The notes beneath the pieces are model-generated. The model was not told the origin of the DNA. It did no database searches and saw nothing but the letters and a program-made list of their open reading frames with translations. 64,000 nucleotides of DNA from Marinobacter sp. EhC06 (GTDB taxonomy: Bacteria; Pseudomonadota; Gammaproteobacteria; Pseudomonadales; Oleiphilaceae): assembly GCF_001650915.1 (NCBI RefSeq), contig NZ_LXYO01000001.1, forward strand, positions 475,879-539,878, read 5' to 3'. The number at the start of each line of letters is the position of its first letter. Positions within the stretch are counted from its first letter, which is position 1. The position numbers and the translations under genes are program-made. Positions 21,669 through 29,762 of the stretch are shown here, in pieces.

Positions 21669-22535
21669 ATGAGCTATCAATCTGTTTTTCATCCCGACTT
21701 GTTTAAGGGCCAGGTGTTTATTGTTACCGGCGGCGGTTCAGGCATCGGGAGGTGTACCGCCCATGAACTCGCTGCCCTGGGCGCGCGGGTTGCCCTGGTG
21801 GGTCGAAAGTCCGAGAAAGTGGAGTCTGTAAAAGCAGAGATCACTGAGGACGGCGGTATTGCGTCGGCTCATGTCTGCGATATCCGGGAAGAGGAATCGG
21901 TGAAAGCCACCGTCAAGGCGATTATTGCCGAACATGGTGGCCTGAATGGTTTGGTGAACAACGCCGGCGGGCAGTTTCAGGCACCGCTGACCGGGATCAA
22001 CCAGAAGGGTTGGGAGACGGTGGTGCGGACCAATCTGACCGGCGGCTTCCTGATGGCCCGTGAAGCCTACACTCAGGCACTGTCCAAAACTGGGGGCGCC
22101 ATCGTCAATATCGTGGCCGATATGTGGGGCGGTATGCCCGGCATGGGGCACTCGGGTGCCGCCAGGGCCGGGATGGTGAACTTTACCCAGACGGCCGCAG
22201 TTGAATGGGGAGCTTCCGGCGTTCGAGTGAATGCGGTTGCTCCGGGCTGGATTGCTTCCAGCGGCATGGACAATTATCCCGAGCACATGAAGCAATGGAT
22301 CCGCAGCCTTGGGGATAACGTGCCCATCAAGCGGATGGGCACCGAATCCGAAGTCAGCTCGGCCATCTGCTTTCTGCTCAGTCCGGGGGCGGCGTTCATC
22401 AGTGGCGACTGCCTTCGAATCGACGGCGGCGCTTCCCAGGGTGGCCGGGTCTGGCCGTTGCCGAAGGCCAAGAACAACGAGCCCTACCACGGCTTTCACA
22501 GGGCCGTCACCCCGAAAGTTCTGAGCGACGACTGA
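21669..22535 (+). CDS. atuB: SDR-family oxidoreductase AtuB (enoyl-CoA-reductase-like motif)
   Basis: A 288-residue short-chain dehydrogenase/reductase. The Rossmann glycine motif VTGGGSGIGRCTAHELA (about residues 18-30) and NNAGGQFQAPL are present. The usual catalytic Tyr-x-x-x-Lys is not: its place is taken by GHSGAARAGMVNFTQTAAVEW. That HSGAARAG pattern is the one I associate with peroxisomal trans-2-enoyl-CoA reductase (PECR)-like SDRs, so the substrate may be an acyl-CoA rather than citronellol. It is the second gene of the atu operon by order, and atuC follows after nine bases. The symbol rests on position and family; the exact reaction is open. Confidence 0.82.
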   Translation: MSYQSVFHPDLFKGQVFIVTGGGSGIGRCTAHELAALGARVALVGRKSEKVESVKAEITEDGGIASAHVCDIREEESVKATVKAIIAEHGGLNGLVNNAGGQFQAPLTGINQKGWETVVRTNLTGGFLMAREAYTQALSKTGGAIVNIVADMWGGMPGMGHSGAARAGMVNFTQTAAVEWGASGVRVNAVAPGWIASSGMDNYPEHMKQWIRSLGDNVPIKRMGTESEVSSAICFLLSPGAAFISGDCLRIDGGASQGGRVWPLPKAKNNEPYHGFHRAVTPKVLSDD

Positions 22536-22544
22536 GGAGCGAAC

Positions 22545-24161
22545 ATGCAGGTACTTGAATCCACCGTAACCTCCCAGTCCGACGACTTCCGCGCCAACGC
22601 CGAAGCCATGGAAGCGCACATCACCGCGTTTCGAGACGTGGAACAGAAGGTGCTGGATCTGGCGGAGGCCGCCCGGGAGAAGTTCACCAAGCGGGGCAAG
22701 CTGCTCCCCCGGGACCGCATCAACCGGTTGCTGGATCGTGGAACGCCGTTCCTGGAACTCTGCTCCCTCGCCGGCTATAAGATGCACGACGACAAGGACG
22801 GCAGCATGGCCGGCGGCGGGATCATCGCCGGTATTGGCTATGTCAGCGGCATTCGCTGCCTCGTCGTTGCCAGCAACAGCGCTATCAAGGGCGGCACCAT
22901 TACCCCGGCAGGCCTGGACAAAACGCTGCGGCTGCAGCAGATCGCCATGGAGAACAAGCTCCCTGTCGTGTCCATGTCCGAAAGCGGCGGCGCCAACCTG
23001 AATTATGCTACAGATATTTTCGTGCTGGGCGCCCGGGGCTTTGCCAACCAGGCTCGCATGTCTGCCGCCGGCATTCCCCAGGTAACCGTGGTCCACGGCA
23101 ACGCCACGGCAGGCGGCGCCTACCAGCCGGGCCTATCTGATTATGTGATCGTGGTGCGCGAGCAAGCCAAGATGTTCCTCGCCGGCCCACCGCTTCTGAA
23201 AGCAGCGACCGGTGAAGTTGCCACCGACGAAGAACTCGGCGGCGCGGAGATGCATGCCACGGTGGCAGGCACCGCCGAATACCTGGCCGAAGACGACGCC
23301 GATGGCATCCGCCAGGCCAGAAACATCCTCGAAGCCCTGCCCTGGAACGAGCAGTTACCACCGCAGCGAGAGCTTCAGTGGGAGGAACCTCTCTACCCGG
23401 CCGATGAATTGCTGGGCGTGATTCCGGCGGATTCCAAGAAACCCTACGACGTTCGAGAAATCCTTGCCCGAATCGCCGACGGTTCGAAGTTCATGGATTT
23501 CAAGAACGAGTTCGACGACCAGACCGTGTGCGGCACCATCCGTATCGAGGGCCACTCGGTTGGCATCATCGGCAACAACGGCCCGATCACCCCGGCAGGC
23601 TCAGCCAAGGCCGCCCAGTTCATACAGCTCTGCGACCAGGCGGGAACGCCGCTGCTGTTCCTGCATAACACCACCGGTTTCATGGTGGGCACCCACTCGG
23701 AGCAGAACGGCATCATCAAACACGGATCAAAAATGATCCAGGCCGTGGCCAATTGTCGGGTGCCAAAGGTCGCAATTGTCATCGGCGGTTCCTATGGTGC
23801 AGGTAACTACGCCATGTGCGGACGCGGCCTGGACCCAAGGTTCATCTTCGCCTGGCCTAACAGCCGAACGGCAGTTATGGGCCCAGCACAGGCCGGCAAG
23901 GTGATGCGCATCGTGGCTGAAGACAAGCAACGTCGCGGCGGCATGGAGCCGGATCCGAAGACACTGGATTTTCTGGAGCAGGCCACGGCGAAGAAACTGG
24001 AGGAAGGCTCAACGGCGCTGTTTGGAACGGCCCGATTGTGGGATGACGGGCTGATCGACCCGCGGGATACGCGGCGTGTTCTGGCTCTGGTTCTTGATGT
24101 TTGCCGAGAGGCGGAGGCTCGGCAGTTGCGGCCTAATACGTTTGGGGTGGCCCGCCTGTAG
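22545..24161 (+). CDS. atuC: Geranyl-CoA carboxylase, carboxyltransferase (beta) subunit
   Basis: A 538-residue biotin-dependent acyl-CoA carboxylase beta subunit. With AtuF it would carboxylate cis-geranyl-CoA to isohexenyl-glutaconyl-CoA. Family features include GKLLPRDRINRLLDRGTPFLEL, the acyl-CoA and biotin sites MSESGGANLNYATDIFVLGARGFANQARMSA, PQVTVVHGNATAGGAYQPGLSDY, and in the C-terminal half FLHNTTGFMVGTHSEQNGIIKHGSKM and VIGGSYGAGNYAMCGRGLDPRF. The closest alternative is methylcrotonyl-CoA carboxylase (MCC, LiuB), but the complete atu context favours geranyl-CoA carboxylase. A good GAGGAG site precedes the ATG. Two palindromic elements follow the stop. Confidence 0.88.
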   Translation: MQVLESTVTSQSDDFRANAEAMEAHITAFRDVEQKVLDLAEAAREKFTKRGKLLPRDRINRLLDRGTPFLELCSLAGYKMHDDKDGSMAGGGIIAGIGYVSGIRCLVVASNSAIKGGTITPAGLDKTLRLQQIAMENKLPVVSMSESGGANLNYATDIFVLGARGFANQARMSAAGIPQVTVVHGNATAGGAYQPGLSDYVIVVREQAKMFLAGPPLLKAATGEVATDEELGGAEMHATVAGTAEYLAEDDADGIRQARNILEALPWNEQLPPQRELQWEEPLYPADELLGVIPADSKKPYDVREILARIADGSKFMDFKNEFDDQTVCGTIRIEGHSVGIIGNNGPITPAGSAKAAQFIQLCDQAGTPLLFLHNTTGFMVGTHSEQNGIIKHGSKMIQAVANCRVPKVAIVIGGSYGAGNYAMCGRGLDPRFIFAWPNSRTAVMGPAQAGKVMRIVAEDKQRRGGMEPDPKTLDFLEQATAKKLEEGSTALFGTARLWDDGLIDPRDTRRVLALVLDVCREAEARQLRPNTFGVARL

Positions 24162-24181
24162 GCCTTCGAGCTTTGGGGCTG

Positions 24182-24290
24182 GAACCGGGGCGGAGGGCTT
24201 CCCAAAAAACGCCCGTAAATACGTCCCTGTAGGGCTCGGTCGCGCCATCCCTGGCGCTCCACGTTTTTGGGAAGCCCTCCGCCCCGGTTC
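24182..24290 (-). repeat. Palindromic atu-locus element, copy 2 (atuC-atuD gap)
   Basis: Perfect 27-bp inverted arms (24182-24208 and 24264-24290) enclose a core of about 55 nt. On the minus strand the mini-hairpins are gcgcc-aggga-tggcgc and one around TACAGGGACGTA; the tips carry AGGGA in place of the more common ATGGA, present in both hairpins. Same orientation as copy 1. It is the first of a back-to-back pair with copy 3, which starts about 70 bp later in the opposite orientation. Confidence 0.9.
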
Positions 24291-24362
24291 TCGTCGACCA
24301 CGAGTTATCGTTTTGGAAGAACAACAAAACTGCCAGCAGGCAGCAACAAATTTACAGACATA

Positions 24363-24474
24363 GGCAGGTGTGTGGGGCCGCTTCCAGAAAATGTCGGCGG
24401 CCATGGATGGCCGACGCCAAGCGCACATGGATGTGCTCGTAGCGGTTTTCTGGAAGCGGCCCCACAGACCTGCC
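24363..24474 (+). repeat. Palindromic atu-locus element, copy 3 (atuC-atuD gap)
   Basis: Inverted arms of 29 bp with one mismatch (24363-24391 and 24446-24474; the inner 21 bp are perfect) surround a 54-nt core. The core has two clean mini-hairpins, GGCCATGGATGGCC and GCACATGGATGTGC, joined by gacgccaagc. The core is identical or nearly so to copies 5 and 7, while the outer arms share nothing with them. Together with copy 2 it fills most of the 378-bp gap between atuC and atuD; the remaining sequence shows no other feature. Confidence 0.9.
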
Positions 24475-24539
24475 ACTCAAGCTAAAGAACGTGCTCCGAA
24501 CCATCGAAGGCACGAACTAACAATCAGGAGAACAAGAAC

Positions 24540-25700
24540 GTGAAATTCACAGCCGAGCACGAAGCCCTCAGAAAAACCGTCCGCGATTTCGTGGAGAAGG
24601 AAATCAATCCCCACTGCGACGAATGGGAAGCCGCCGGGGAATTCCCGATTCATGAGCTGTTTAAAAAGCTCGGCAACCTGGGAATTCTAGGCATCCAGAA
24701 ACCCGAAGAGTACGGCGGTATGGGACTGGATTACAGCTACAACCTGGTAGCGGCGGAAGAACTGGGCATGGCCCATTGTGGTGGTGTTCCGCTGGCCATT
24801 GGGGTTCAGACCGATATGTGTACCCCGGCCATTTCCCGGTTTGGTTCCGATGAACTGAAACGCAGCTTCCTGGCCCCGGCTATTGCCGGCGACATGGTGG
24901 GATGCATTGGCGTCAGCGAGGTCGGCGCGGGTTCTGATGTGGCAGGGATGAAAACCACCGCCAAGAAAGACGGTGACGACTACATCATCAACGGCTCCAA
25001 GATGTGGATCACCAACAGCCCCAAGTCCGACTTCATCTGCCTGCTGGCCAACACCTCGGACGACAAGCCCCACAAGAACAAGTCCCTGATTATCGTGCCC
25101 ACCAAAACCCCGGGCATCTCCTTCAGCCCGCATCTGAACAAACTGGGCATGCGCTCATCAGAAACCGCCCAGATCTTTTTTGATGATGTCCGCGTTCCCC
25201 AGCGTTACCGCATTGGCGCCGAAGGCACCGGTTTCATGATGCAGATGCTGCAGTTCCAGGAGGAGCGTATCTGGGGTGCGGCCAATGTGATCAAGGCGCT
25301 CGAGAACTGCATCACCAAGACCATCGAGTACTGCCGTGAACGCAAGACCTTCGGCCAGCCGCTGATCGACAACCAGGTTATCCACTTCCGCCTGGCCGAG
25401 CTGCAAACCGAAGTCGAAGCCCTACGCGCCCTCACCTATCAGGCTTGCGAGCTACACGTTGATGGCAAGGATGTGACCCGTCTGGCGTCCATGGCCAAGC
25501 TCAAGGCCGGGCGTCTGGGACGTGAGGTAACGGACAGCTGCCTGCAGTACTGGGGTGGCAACGGTTACATGTGGGATAACCCGATTTCCCGGGCACACCG
25601 GGATGTTCGGCTGGTGTCCATTGGCGGTGGTGCCGATGAAATCATGCTCGGGATTATCTGCAAGATGATGGGGACTCTGCCGGGCAAGAAGCGCGACTGA
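24540..25700 (+). CDS. atuD: Citronellyl-CoA dehydrogenase (acyl-CoA dehydrogenase)
   Basis: A 386-residue FAD-dependent acyl-CoA dehydrogenase. The GTG start follows an AGGAG site nine bases upstream. Family motifs are clear: GILGIQKPEEYGGMGLDY, GCIGVSEVGAGSDVAGMKTTAKKDGDDYIINGSKMWITNS (flavin and substrate region), RVPQRYRIGAEGTGFMMQM, and the C-terminal YWGGNGYMWDNPISRAHRDVRLVSIGGGADEIML. By position and by the Pseudomonas pathway it would oxidise citronellyl-CoA to geranyl-CoA. The GGGADEIM block replaces the more common GTxEI. Liu-type isovaleryl-CoA dehydrogenase is the nearest alternative, but the operon makes AtuD the best name. Confidence 0.87.
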   Translation: MKFTAEHEALRKTVRDFVEKEINPHCDEWEAAGEFPIHELFKKLGNLGILGIQKPEEYGGMGLDYSYNLVAAEELGMAHCGGVPLAIGVQTDMCTPAISRFGSDELKRSFLAPAIAGDMVGCIGVSEVGAGSDVAGMKTTAKKDGDDYIINGSKMWITNSPKSDFICLLANTSDDKPHKNKSLIIVPTKTPGISFSPHLNKLGMRSSETAQIFFDDVRVPQRYRIGAEGTGFMMQMLQFQEERIWGAANVIKALENCITKTIEYCRERKTFGQPLIDNQVIHFRLAELQTEVEALRALTYQACELHVDGKDVTRLASMAKLKAGRLGREVTDSCLQYWGGNGYMWDNPISRAHRDVRLVSIGGGADEIMLGIICKMMGTLPGKKRD

Positions 25701-25712
25701 CATACGGTGCAT

Positions 25713-25827
25713 GGCCGACAGGCCGGTAGTTCTGTCCAGGACACGCCCGCAAGTACGTCCGTGTAGGGCTCGATCGGGCCATCCATGGCCCTCAACGGTC
25801 CTGGACAGAACTACCGGCCTGACGGCC
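25713..25827 (-). repeat. Palindromic atu-locus element, copy 4 (atuD-atuE gap)
   Basis: Thirty-bp inverted arms with a single mismatch (25713-25742 and 25798-25827; the inner 23-24 bp perfect) flank a 55-nt core. On the minus strand the first mini-hairpin is GGGCCATGGATGGCCC and the second centres on ACACGGACGT. Orientation matches copies 1, 2 and 6. The inner arm end (tgtccaggac) resembles copy 1; the outer arm is unique. Confidence 0.9.
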
Positions 25828-25927
25828 CCGGACCTGGGTTGTCGGATTACGCCTTTGGCTAATCCGACCTACGAATCGACAGGCTCTGAAAGCCTGCTGG
25901 CTCCAAACCTGAATAGTGGAGTTATGT

Positions 25928-26749
25928 ATGGATCAACTACCACATTGCGAAACACTTTTACTGGAAAAACAGGGCCCCACCCTGTTCATCACCATCAACC
26001 GGCCCGACGTCCGCAACGCCATGAGCCTGGAAATGGTGGCGGAGCTTTCGGCCGTGTTTACGCAGATCGAGAGCGACCTGCACATCCGCGCCGTCGTAAT
26101 CCGGGGTGCCGGTGGTCATTTCTGTGCCGGTGGCGATATCAAAGACATGGCAGGTGCCCGGGGCCAGAAAGCAGCCGAAGGTGAGGCCGATCCGTTCTAC
26201 CGCCTGAACCGGGCCTTCGGCCAGATGATCCAACAGGTCAACGAATCTTCGAAAGTCGTTGTCGCGGTCACCGAAGGTGCCGTCATGGGCGGCGGTTTCG
26301 GCCTGGCCTGCGTTTCTGACGTTGCCATCGCCGGGCCAACGGCAAAATTCGGCATGCCGGAAACCTCCCTAGGCGTCATTCCCGCCCAGATCGCACCGTT
26401 CGTGGTTGAACGAATCGGCCTCACACAGGCCCGGCGACTGGCCCTGCTCGGTTTGAGAATCGATGCGAACGAGGCTTGCCGTCTTGGCATCGTTCACCAG
26501 GCGGCATCTTCCGATGATGAACTGGAAGAGATGCTGGCCAGCGCTCTGGATCGTGTTCGCCATTGCGCTCCGGTTGCTACATCTGAAACCAAGGCGTTGC
26601 TGCACCGGGTTGGTCATGAGCCCATGAGCGGCCTTCTCGACAGCGCGGCTGAGAAATTCGCGGAAGCTATTCGTGGAAGCGAAGGAACGGAGGGCACCAT
26701 GGCTTTCATGCAAAAGCGGCAGCCAGCCTGGGCAGAATCCAACGACTAA
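25928..26749 (+). CDS. atuE: Isohexenylglutaconyl-CoA hydratase (crotonase family)
   Basis: A 273-residue enoyl-CoA hydratase/isomerase-superfamily protein. I start at MDQLPHCETLLL, preceded by a GTGGAG site; an upstream GTG would add four residues. The crotonase CoA-binding and oxyanion regions are visible: RPDVRNAMSLEMVAEL, VVIRGAGGHFCAGGDIKDM, and EGAVMGGGFGLACVSDVAIAGPTAKFGMPETSLGVIPAQIAPFVVERIG. In the atu pathway this enzyme hydrates the product of geranyl-CoA carboxylase to 3-hydroxy-3-isohexenylglutaryl-CoA. The nearest alternative is a methylglutaconyl-CoA hydratase (LiuC-like); placement between atuD and atuF supports AtuE. Confidence 0.86.
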   Translation: MDQLPHCETLLLEKQGPTLFITINRPDVRNAMSLEMVAELSAVFTQIESDLHIRAVVIRGAGGHFCAGGDIKDMAGARGQKAAEGEADPFYRLNRAFGQMIQQVNESSKVVVAVTEGAVMGGGFGLACVSDVAIAGPTAKFGMPETSLGVIPAQIAPFVVERIGLTQARRLALLGLRIDANEACRLGIVHQAASSDDELEEMLASALDRVRHCAPVATSETKALLHRVGHEPMSGLLDSAAEKFAEAIRGSEGTEGTMAFMQKRQPAWAESND

Positions 26750-26760
26750 GTTACGGGGGA

Positions 26761-26874
26761 GCGAGTGGGTGTGGGGAGGCTTTCAGGAAATGTCGGCGGC
26801 CAAGGATGGCCGACGTCAAGCGCACATGGATGTGCTCGTAGCGGTTTCCTGAAAGCCTCCCCACACCCACTCGC
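26761..26874 (+). repeat. Palindromic atu-locus element, copy 5 (atuE-atuF gap)
   Basis: Perfect 30-bp inverted arms (26761-26790 and 26845-26874) enclose a 54-nt core. The core has mini-hairpins GGCCAAGGATGGCC (tip variant AAGGA) and GCACATGGATGTGC, joined by gacgtcaagc. The longest perfect arms of the set. Same orientation as copies 3 and 7. It occupies most of the 155-bp gap. Confidence 0.92.
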
Positions 26875-26904
26875 GGACTGGCACAAAACAATGAGACCAG
26901 CACC

Positions 26905-28875
26905 ATGCTAAAAAAACTGTTAATAGCCAACCGAGGCGAAATCGCAGTTCGGGTCATCCGCACAGCGAAAGCCCTGGGTTACCGCACCGTGGCCGTCTAC
27001 TCCGAAGCCGACGCCAAAGCCATGCACGTGGAAATGGCCGACGAAGCCGTCTGCATTGGCCCAGCTCAGGTGTCCGCCTCCTACCTGAACAGCGATGCCA
27101 TCCTTGATGCCGCCCGCAAAACCGGCGCCGACTGCATCCACCCCGGCTACGGCTTCCTCTCCGAGAATGCTGCCTTCGCCAATGCCTGCAAAGACGCCGG
27201 CCTGGTCTTTGTTGGCCCGCCAGCCTCGGCCATTGAACTGATGGGCAGCAAACGCCGATCCAAAATCGCCATGCAGGAAGCCGGCGTGCCCGTGGTGCCC
27301 GGTTATGAAGGCAACAACGCCAGCGACGACGAACTCATCGCAGCCGCCAAAGACATCGGCTACCCCCTGATGATCAAAGCCTCGGCCGGCGGCGGTGGCC
27401 GCGGTATGCGGTTGGTTGAAAGCGAATCCGAGCTGGCCGACAACATCAAACGGGCCCGTTCCGAGTCGAAGCAGGCCTTTGGCGACGACGAACTGATCCT
27501 CGAGAAAGCCGTGATTGAACCACGGCACGTGGAAATCCAGGTGTTCGCCGATCGCCACGGCAACGCCGTCTATCTGGGCGAGCGAGACTGCTCCGTGCAG
27601 CGCCGACACCAGAAAGTAGTCGAAGAAGCCCCCTCCCCCTTTGTGACACCGGAACTGCGCCAGGCCATGGGCGAGGCCGCGGTCAAAGCGGCTCTGGCCT
27701 GCAATTACGAAGGTGCCGGCACCGTCGAGTTCCTGGTGGACAAGCACCGGAACTTCTATTTCCTGGAGATGAACACCCGCCTGCAGGTGGAACACCCTGT
27801 CACCGAGCTGATTACCGGCCAGGACCTGGTGGCTTGGCAGCTCACCGTTGCCGAGGGGCTTCCGTTACCCCTTGCCCAGGATGACATCCGCCTGAATGGC
27901 CACGCCATTGAAGTACGGCTCTATGCGGAGGATCCTGCCCAGGGTTTCACCCCCCAGACCGGTCCCCTTTATGCCTTTGAACCCGCCGAGGGGGAAGGCC
28001 TTCGATACGATACGGGCGTTCGCTCCGGGGACAGCATCACACCCCATTACGATCCCATGCTGGCCAAGGTCATTGCCTGGGGACATAACAGAGACGAAGC
28101 CCGTCGCCGCCTGATCCGGGCCCTTGAGGACACCACTGTGTTCGGCGTTACCACCAACCGCCACTTCCTGAGCCGGATCATCGCCAACGACACTTTCGGC
28201 GCCGGCGAGGCCACCACCGCCTTCCTTCAGCAGGCCTTCAGCCATGATCCATCGCTGCAGCCGCAGACTCTGGACATTCGCCAACTGGCCCTGGCCGCCT
28301 GCGTGCTCGACCATGGCAGTTCAGGCCAGAGCGCCTGGAGCAATGCGCCGGCCACCATGACACCCATCAAGCTGAAAACCGGCGAAACCACCGTCGAGTT
28401 ACTGGTTACCCGCAGCAGCAACCGGTTGTCTGTCAGTATGGGTGAAACCCGGCATTCCCTGGTACTTGAAAGCCAGCGCGATGGCCTCTTATGCATTATC
28501 GACAACGGCGTTCGTCAGACTTGCCAATATCACCGCCAGGGCGATTCTCTATATTTGCAGGCGTTCGGGCAATCCTGGTCGGTGCGGGATATTACCCACC
28601 AGCCTGCGCAGGGTGCTGGGGGTGCCGGCAGTGGCCGAATCCAGGCAACCATGGATGGCGCCATCATTGATGTGTTGGTCGAGGCTGGCCAGAGTGTTCG
28701 TCAGGGCGATACGCTGGTGATTCTGGAAGCCATGAAAATGGAGCATCCGGTGAAAGCCGACCGCGACGGCATTGTCGGCGCGGTCCAGGCCAGCAAGGGC
28801 GACCAGGTGAAACGAAGCCAGTTGCTGGTTGAGATTACCGCCAACGAGACGGCCGAACAGGAGAGCAACGCATGA
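26905..28875 (+). CDS. atuF: Geranyl-CoA carboxylase, biotin-carrying (alpha) subunit
   Basis: A 656-residue biotin carboxylase/biotin carboxyl carrier subunit. The biotin carboxylase domain (about residues 1-450) begins MLKKLLIANRGEIAVRVIRTAKALG and includes IHPGYGFLSENAAFANAC, the ATP-grasp glycine loop KASAGGGGRGMR, and YFLEMNTRLQVEHPVTELITG. A linker leads to the C-terminal biotinyl domain with VILEAMKMEHPVKADRDG, where the Lys of AMKM is the biotinylation site. With AtuC it forms the carboxylase. The length fits the Pseudomonas enzyme. Its stop overlaps the start of atuG by four bases (ATGA). Confidence 0.9.
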   Translation: MLKKLLIANRGEIAVRVIRTAKALGYRTVAVYSEADAKAMHVEMADEAVCIGPAQVSASYLNSDAILDAARKTGADCIHPGYGFLSENAAFANACKDAGLVFVGPPASAIELMGSKRRSKIAMQEAGVPVVPGYEGNNASDDELIAAAKDIGYPLMIKASAGGGGRGMRLVESESELADNIKRARSESKQAFGDDELILEKAVIEPRHVEIQVFADRHGNAVYLGERDCSVQRRHQKVVEEAPSPFVTPELRQAMGEAAVKAALACNYEGAGTVEFLVDKHRNFYFLEMNTRLQVEHPVTELITGQDLVAWQLTVAEGLPLPLAQDDIRLNGHAIEVRLYAEDPAQGFTPQTGPLYAFEPAEGEGLRYDTGVRSGDSITPHYDPMLAKVIAWGHNRDEARRRLIRALEDTTVFGVTTNRHFLSRIIANDTFGAGEATTAFLQQAFSHDPSLQPQTLDIRQLALAACVLDHGSSGQSAWSNAPATMTPIKLKTGETTVELLVTRSSNRLSVSMGETRHSLVLESQRDGLLCIIDNGVRQTCQYHRQGDSLYLQAFGQSWSVRDITHQPAQGAGGAGSGRIQATMDGAIIDVLVEAGQSVRQGDTLVILEAMKMEHPVKADRDGIVGAVQASKGDQVKRSQLLVEITANETAEQESNA

Positions 28876-29699
28876 GCACATTGCGTAACCGCACCGTTTT
28901 TATCACCGGCGCCAGCCGGGGCATTGGTCGGGCCATTGCCCTCGCCTGTGCCCGGCAGGGCGCCAACGTGGTGATTGCCGCGAAATCGGACACACCACAC
29001 CCCAAACTGCCCGGCACCATTCATACGGTGGCAGAGGAAGTGCGTGAAGCCGGCGGCCAGGCACTGCCACTGGTTCTGGATGTCCGGGATGAGAAGCAGA
29101 TTCGTCAGCGTATCGATGAAGCTGGCGAACATTTTGGCGGCATTGACGCACTGGTCAATAACGCCGGCGCAATAAAACTGACCGGGGTGGAAAACCTGAA
29201 AGTCAGCCGTTACGACCTGATGCATCAGGTTAACGCCCGGGCAGTCATGGCCTGCAGCCAGGCCGCCCTGCCCTGGCTAAAGGAGTCGGACCAGGCCCAC
29301 ATCCTGAGCCTGTCGCCGCCCCTCAACCTGAATAGCCGGTGGTTCGCCCAGTATGGGCCCTACACCACCACAAAATACGCCATGACGATGCTGAGCCTAG
29401 GCATGGCGGAGGAATTCAAGCGTTACGGCATCGCAGTTAACACACTGTGGCCGAAAACCCTGATCGCCACGGCGGCCATCGAGTTTGAAGTGGGCGGCCC
29501 GAAGATGATGGCCCAGGGCAGGAAGCCGGACATCATGGCCGATGCCGCCGTCAGCATCCTGAACCGGTCGCCTGACACCATGACCGGGCAGAACCTGATC
29601 GACGAGGACCTGCTCCGGCAGGACGGTATTACTGACTTCGAGCATTACCGGTACGAGCCGGGCGACAAGCCCCTGATGCCGGATCTGTTTCTGGACTGA
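28872..29699 (+). CDS. atuG: SDR-family oxidoreductase AtuG (HSDL2-like)
   Basis: A 275-residue short-chain dehydrogenase with the standard elements TGASRGIGRAIALA (residues about 11-24), NNAGAIKLTG, and a catalytic-type Tyr-x-x-x-Lys in YGPYTTTKYAMTM. It resembles the HSDL2/SCP2-associated SDR group (SPPLNLNSRWF, TLWPKTLIATAA). In the atu operon it probably oxidises a terpenoid alcohol, aldehyde or hydroxyacyl intermediate; the exact substrate is not shown by sequence. The start codon overlaps the atuF stop, implying translational coupling. It keeps the canonical catalytic pair that AtuB lacks. Confidence 0.86.
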   Translation: MSTLRNRTVFITGASRGIGRAIALACARQGANVVIAAKSDTPHPKLPGTIHTVAEEVREAGGQALPLVLDVRDEKQIRQRIDEAGEHFGGIDALVNNAGAIKLTGVENLKVSRYDLMHQVNARAVMACSQAALPWLKESDQAHILSLSPPLNLNSRWFAQYGPYTTTKYAMTMLSLGMAEEFKRYGIAVNTLWPKTLIATAAIEFEVGGPKMMAQGRKPDIMADAAVSILNRSPDTMTGQNLIDEDLLRQDGITDFEHYRYEPGDKPLMPDLFLD

Positions 29700-29762
29700 G
29701 CCCAAGGCATGCGTTGTTACGGGCTCATAGTCCACACAATAAAAGGGACCAATGGAAAGACC

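Noticed and set aside
21738..23096. Minus-strand ORF of 452 codons across atuB and atuC
   Set aside because: Antisense to two strongly conserved genes.
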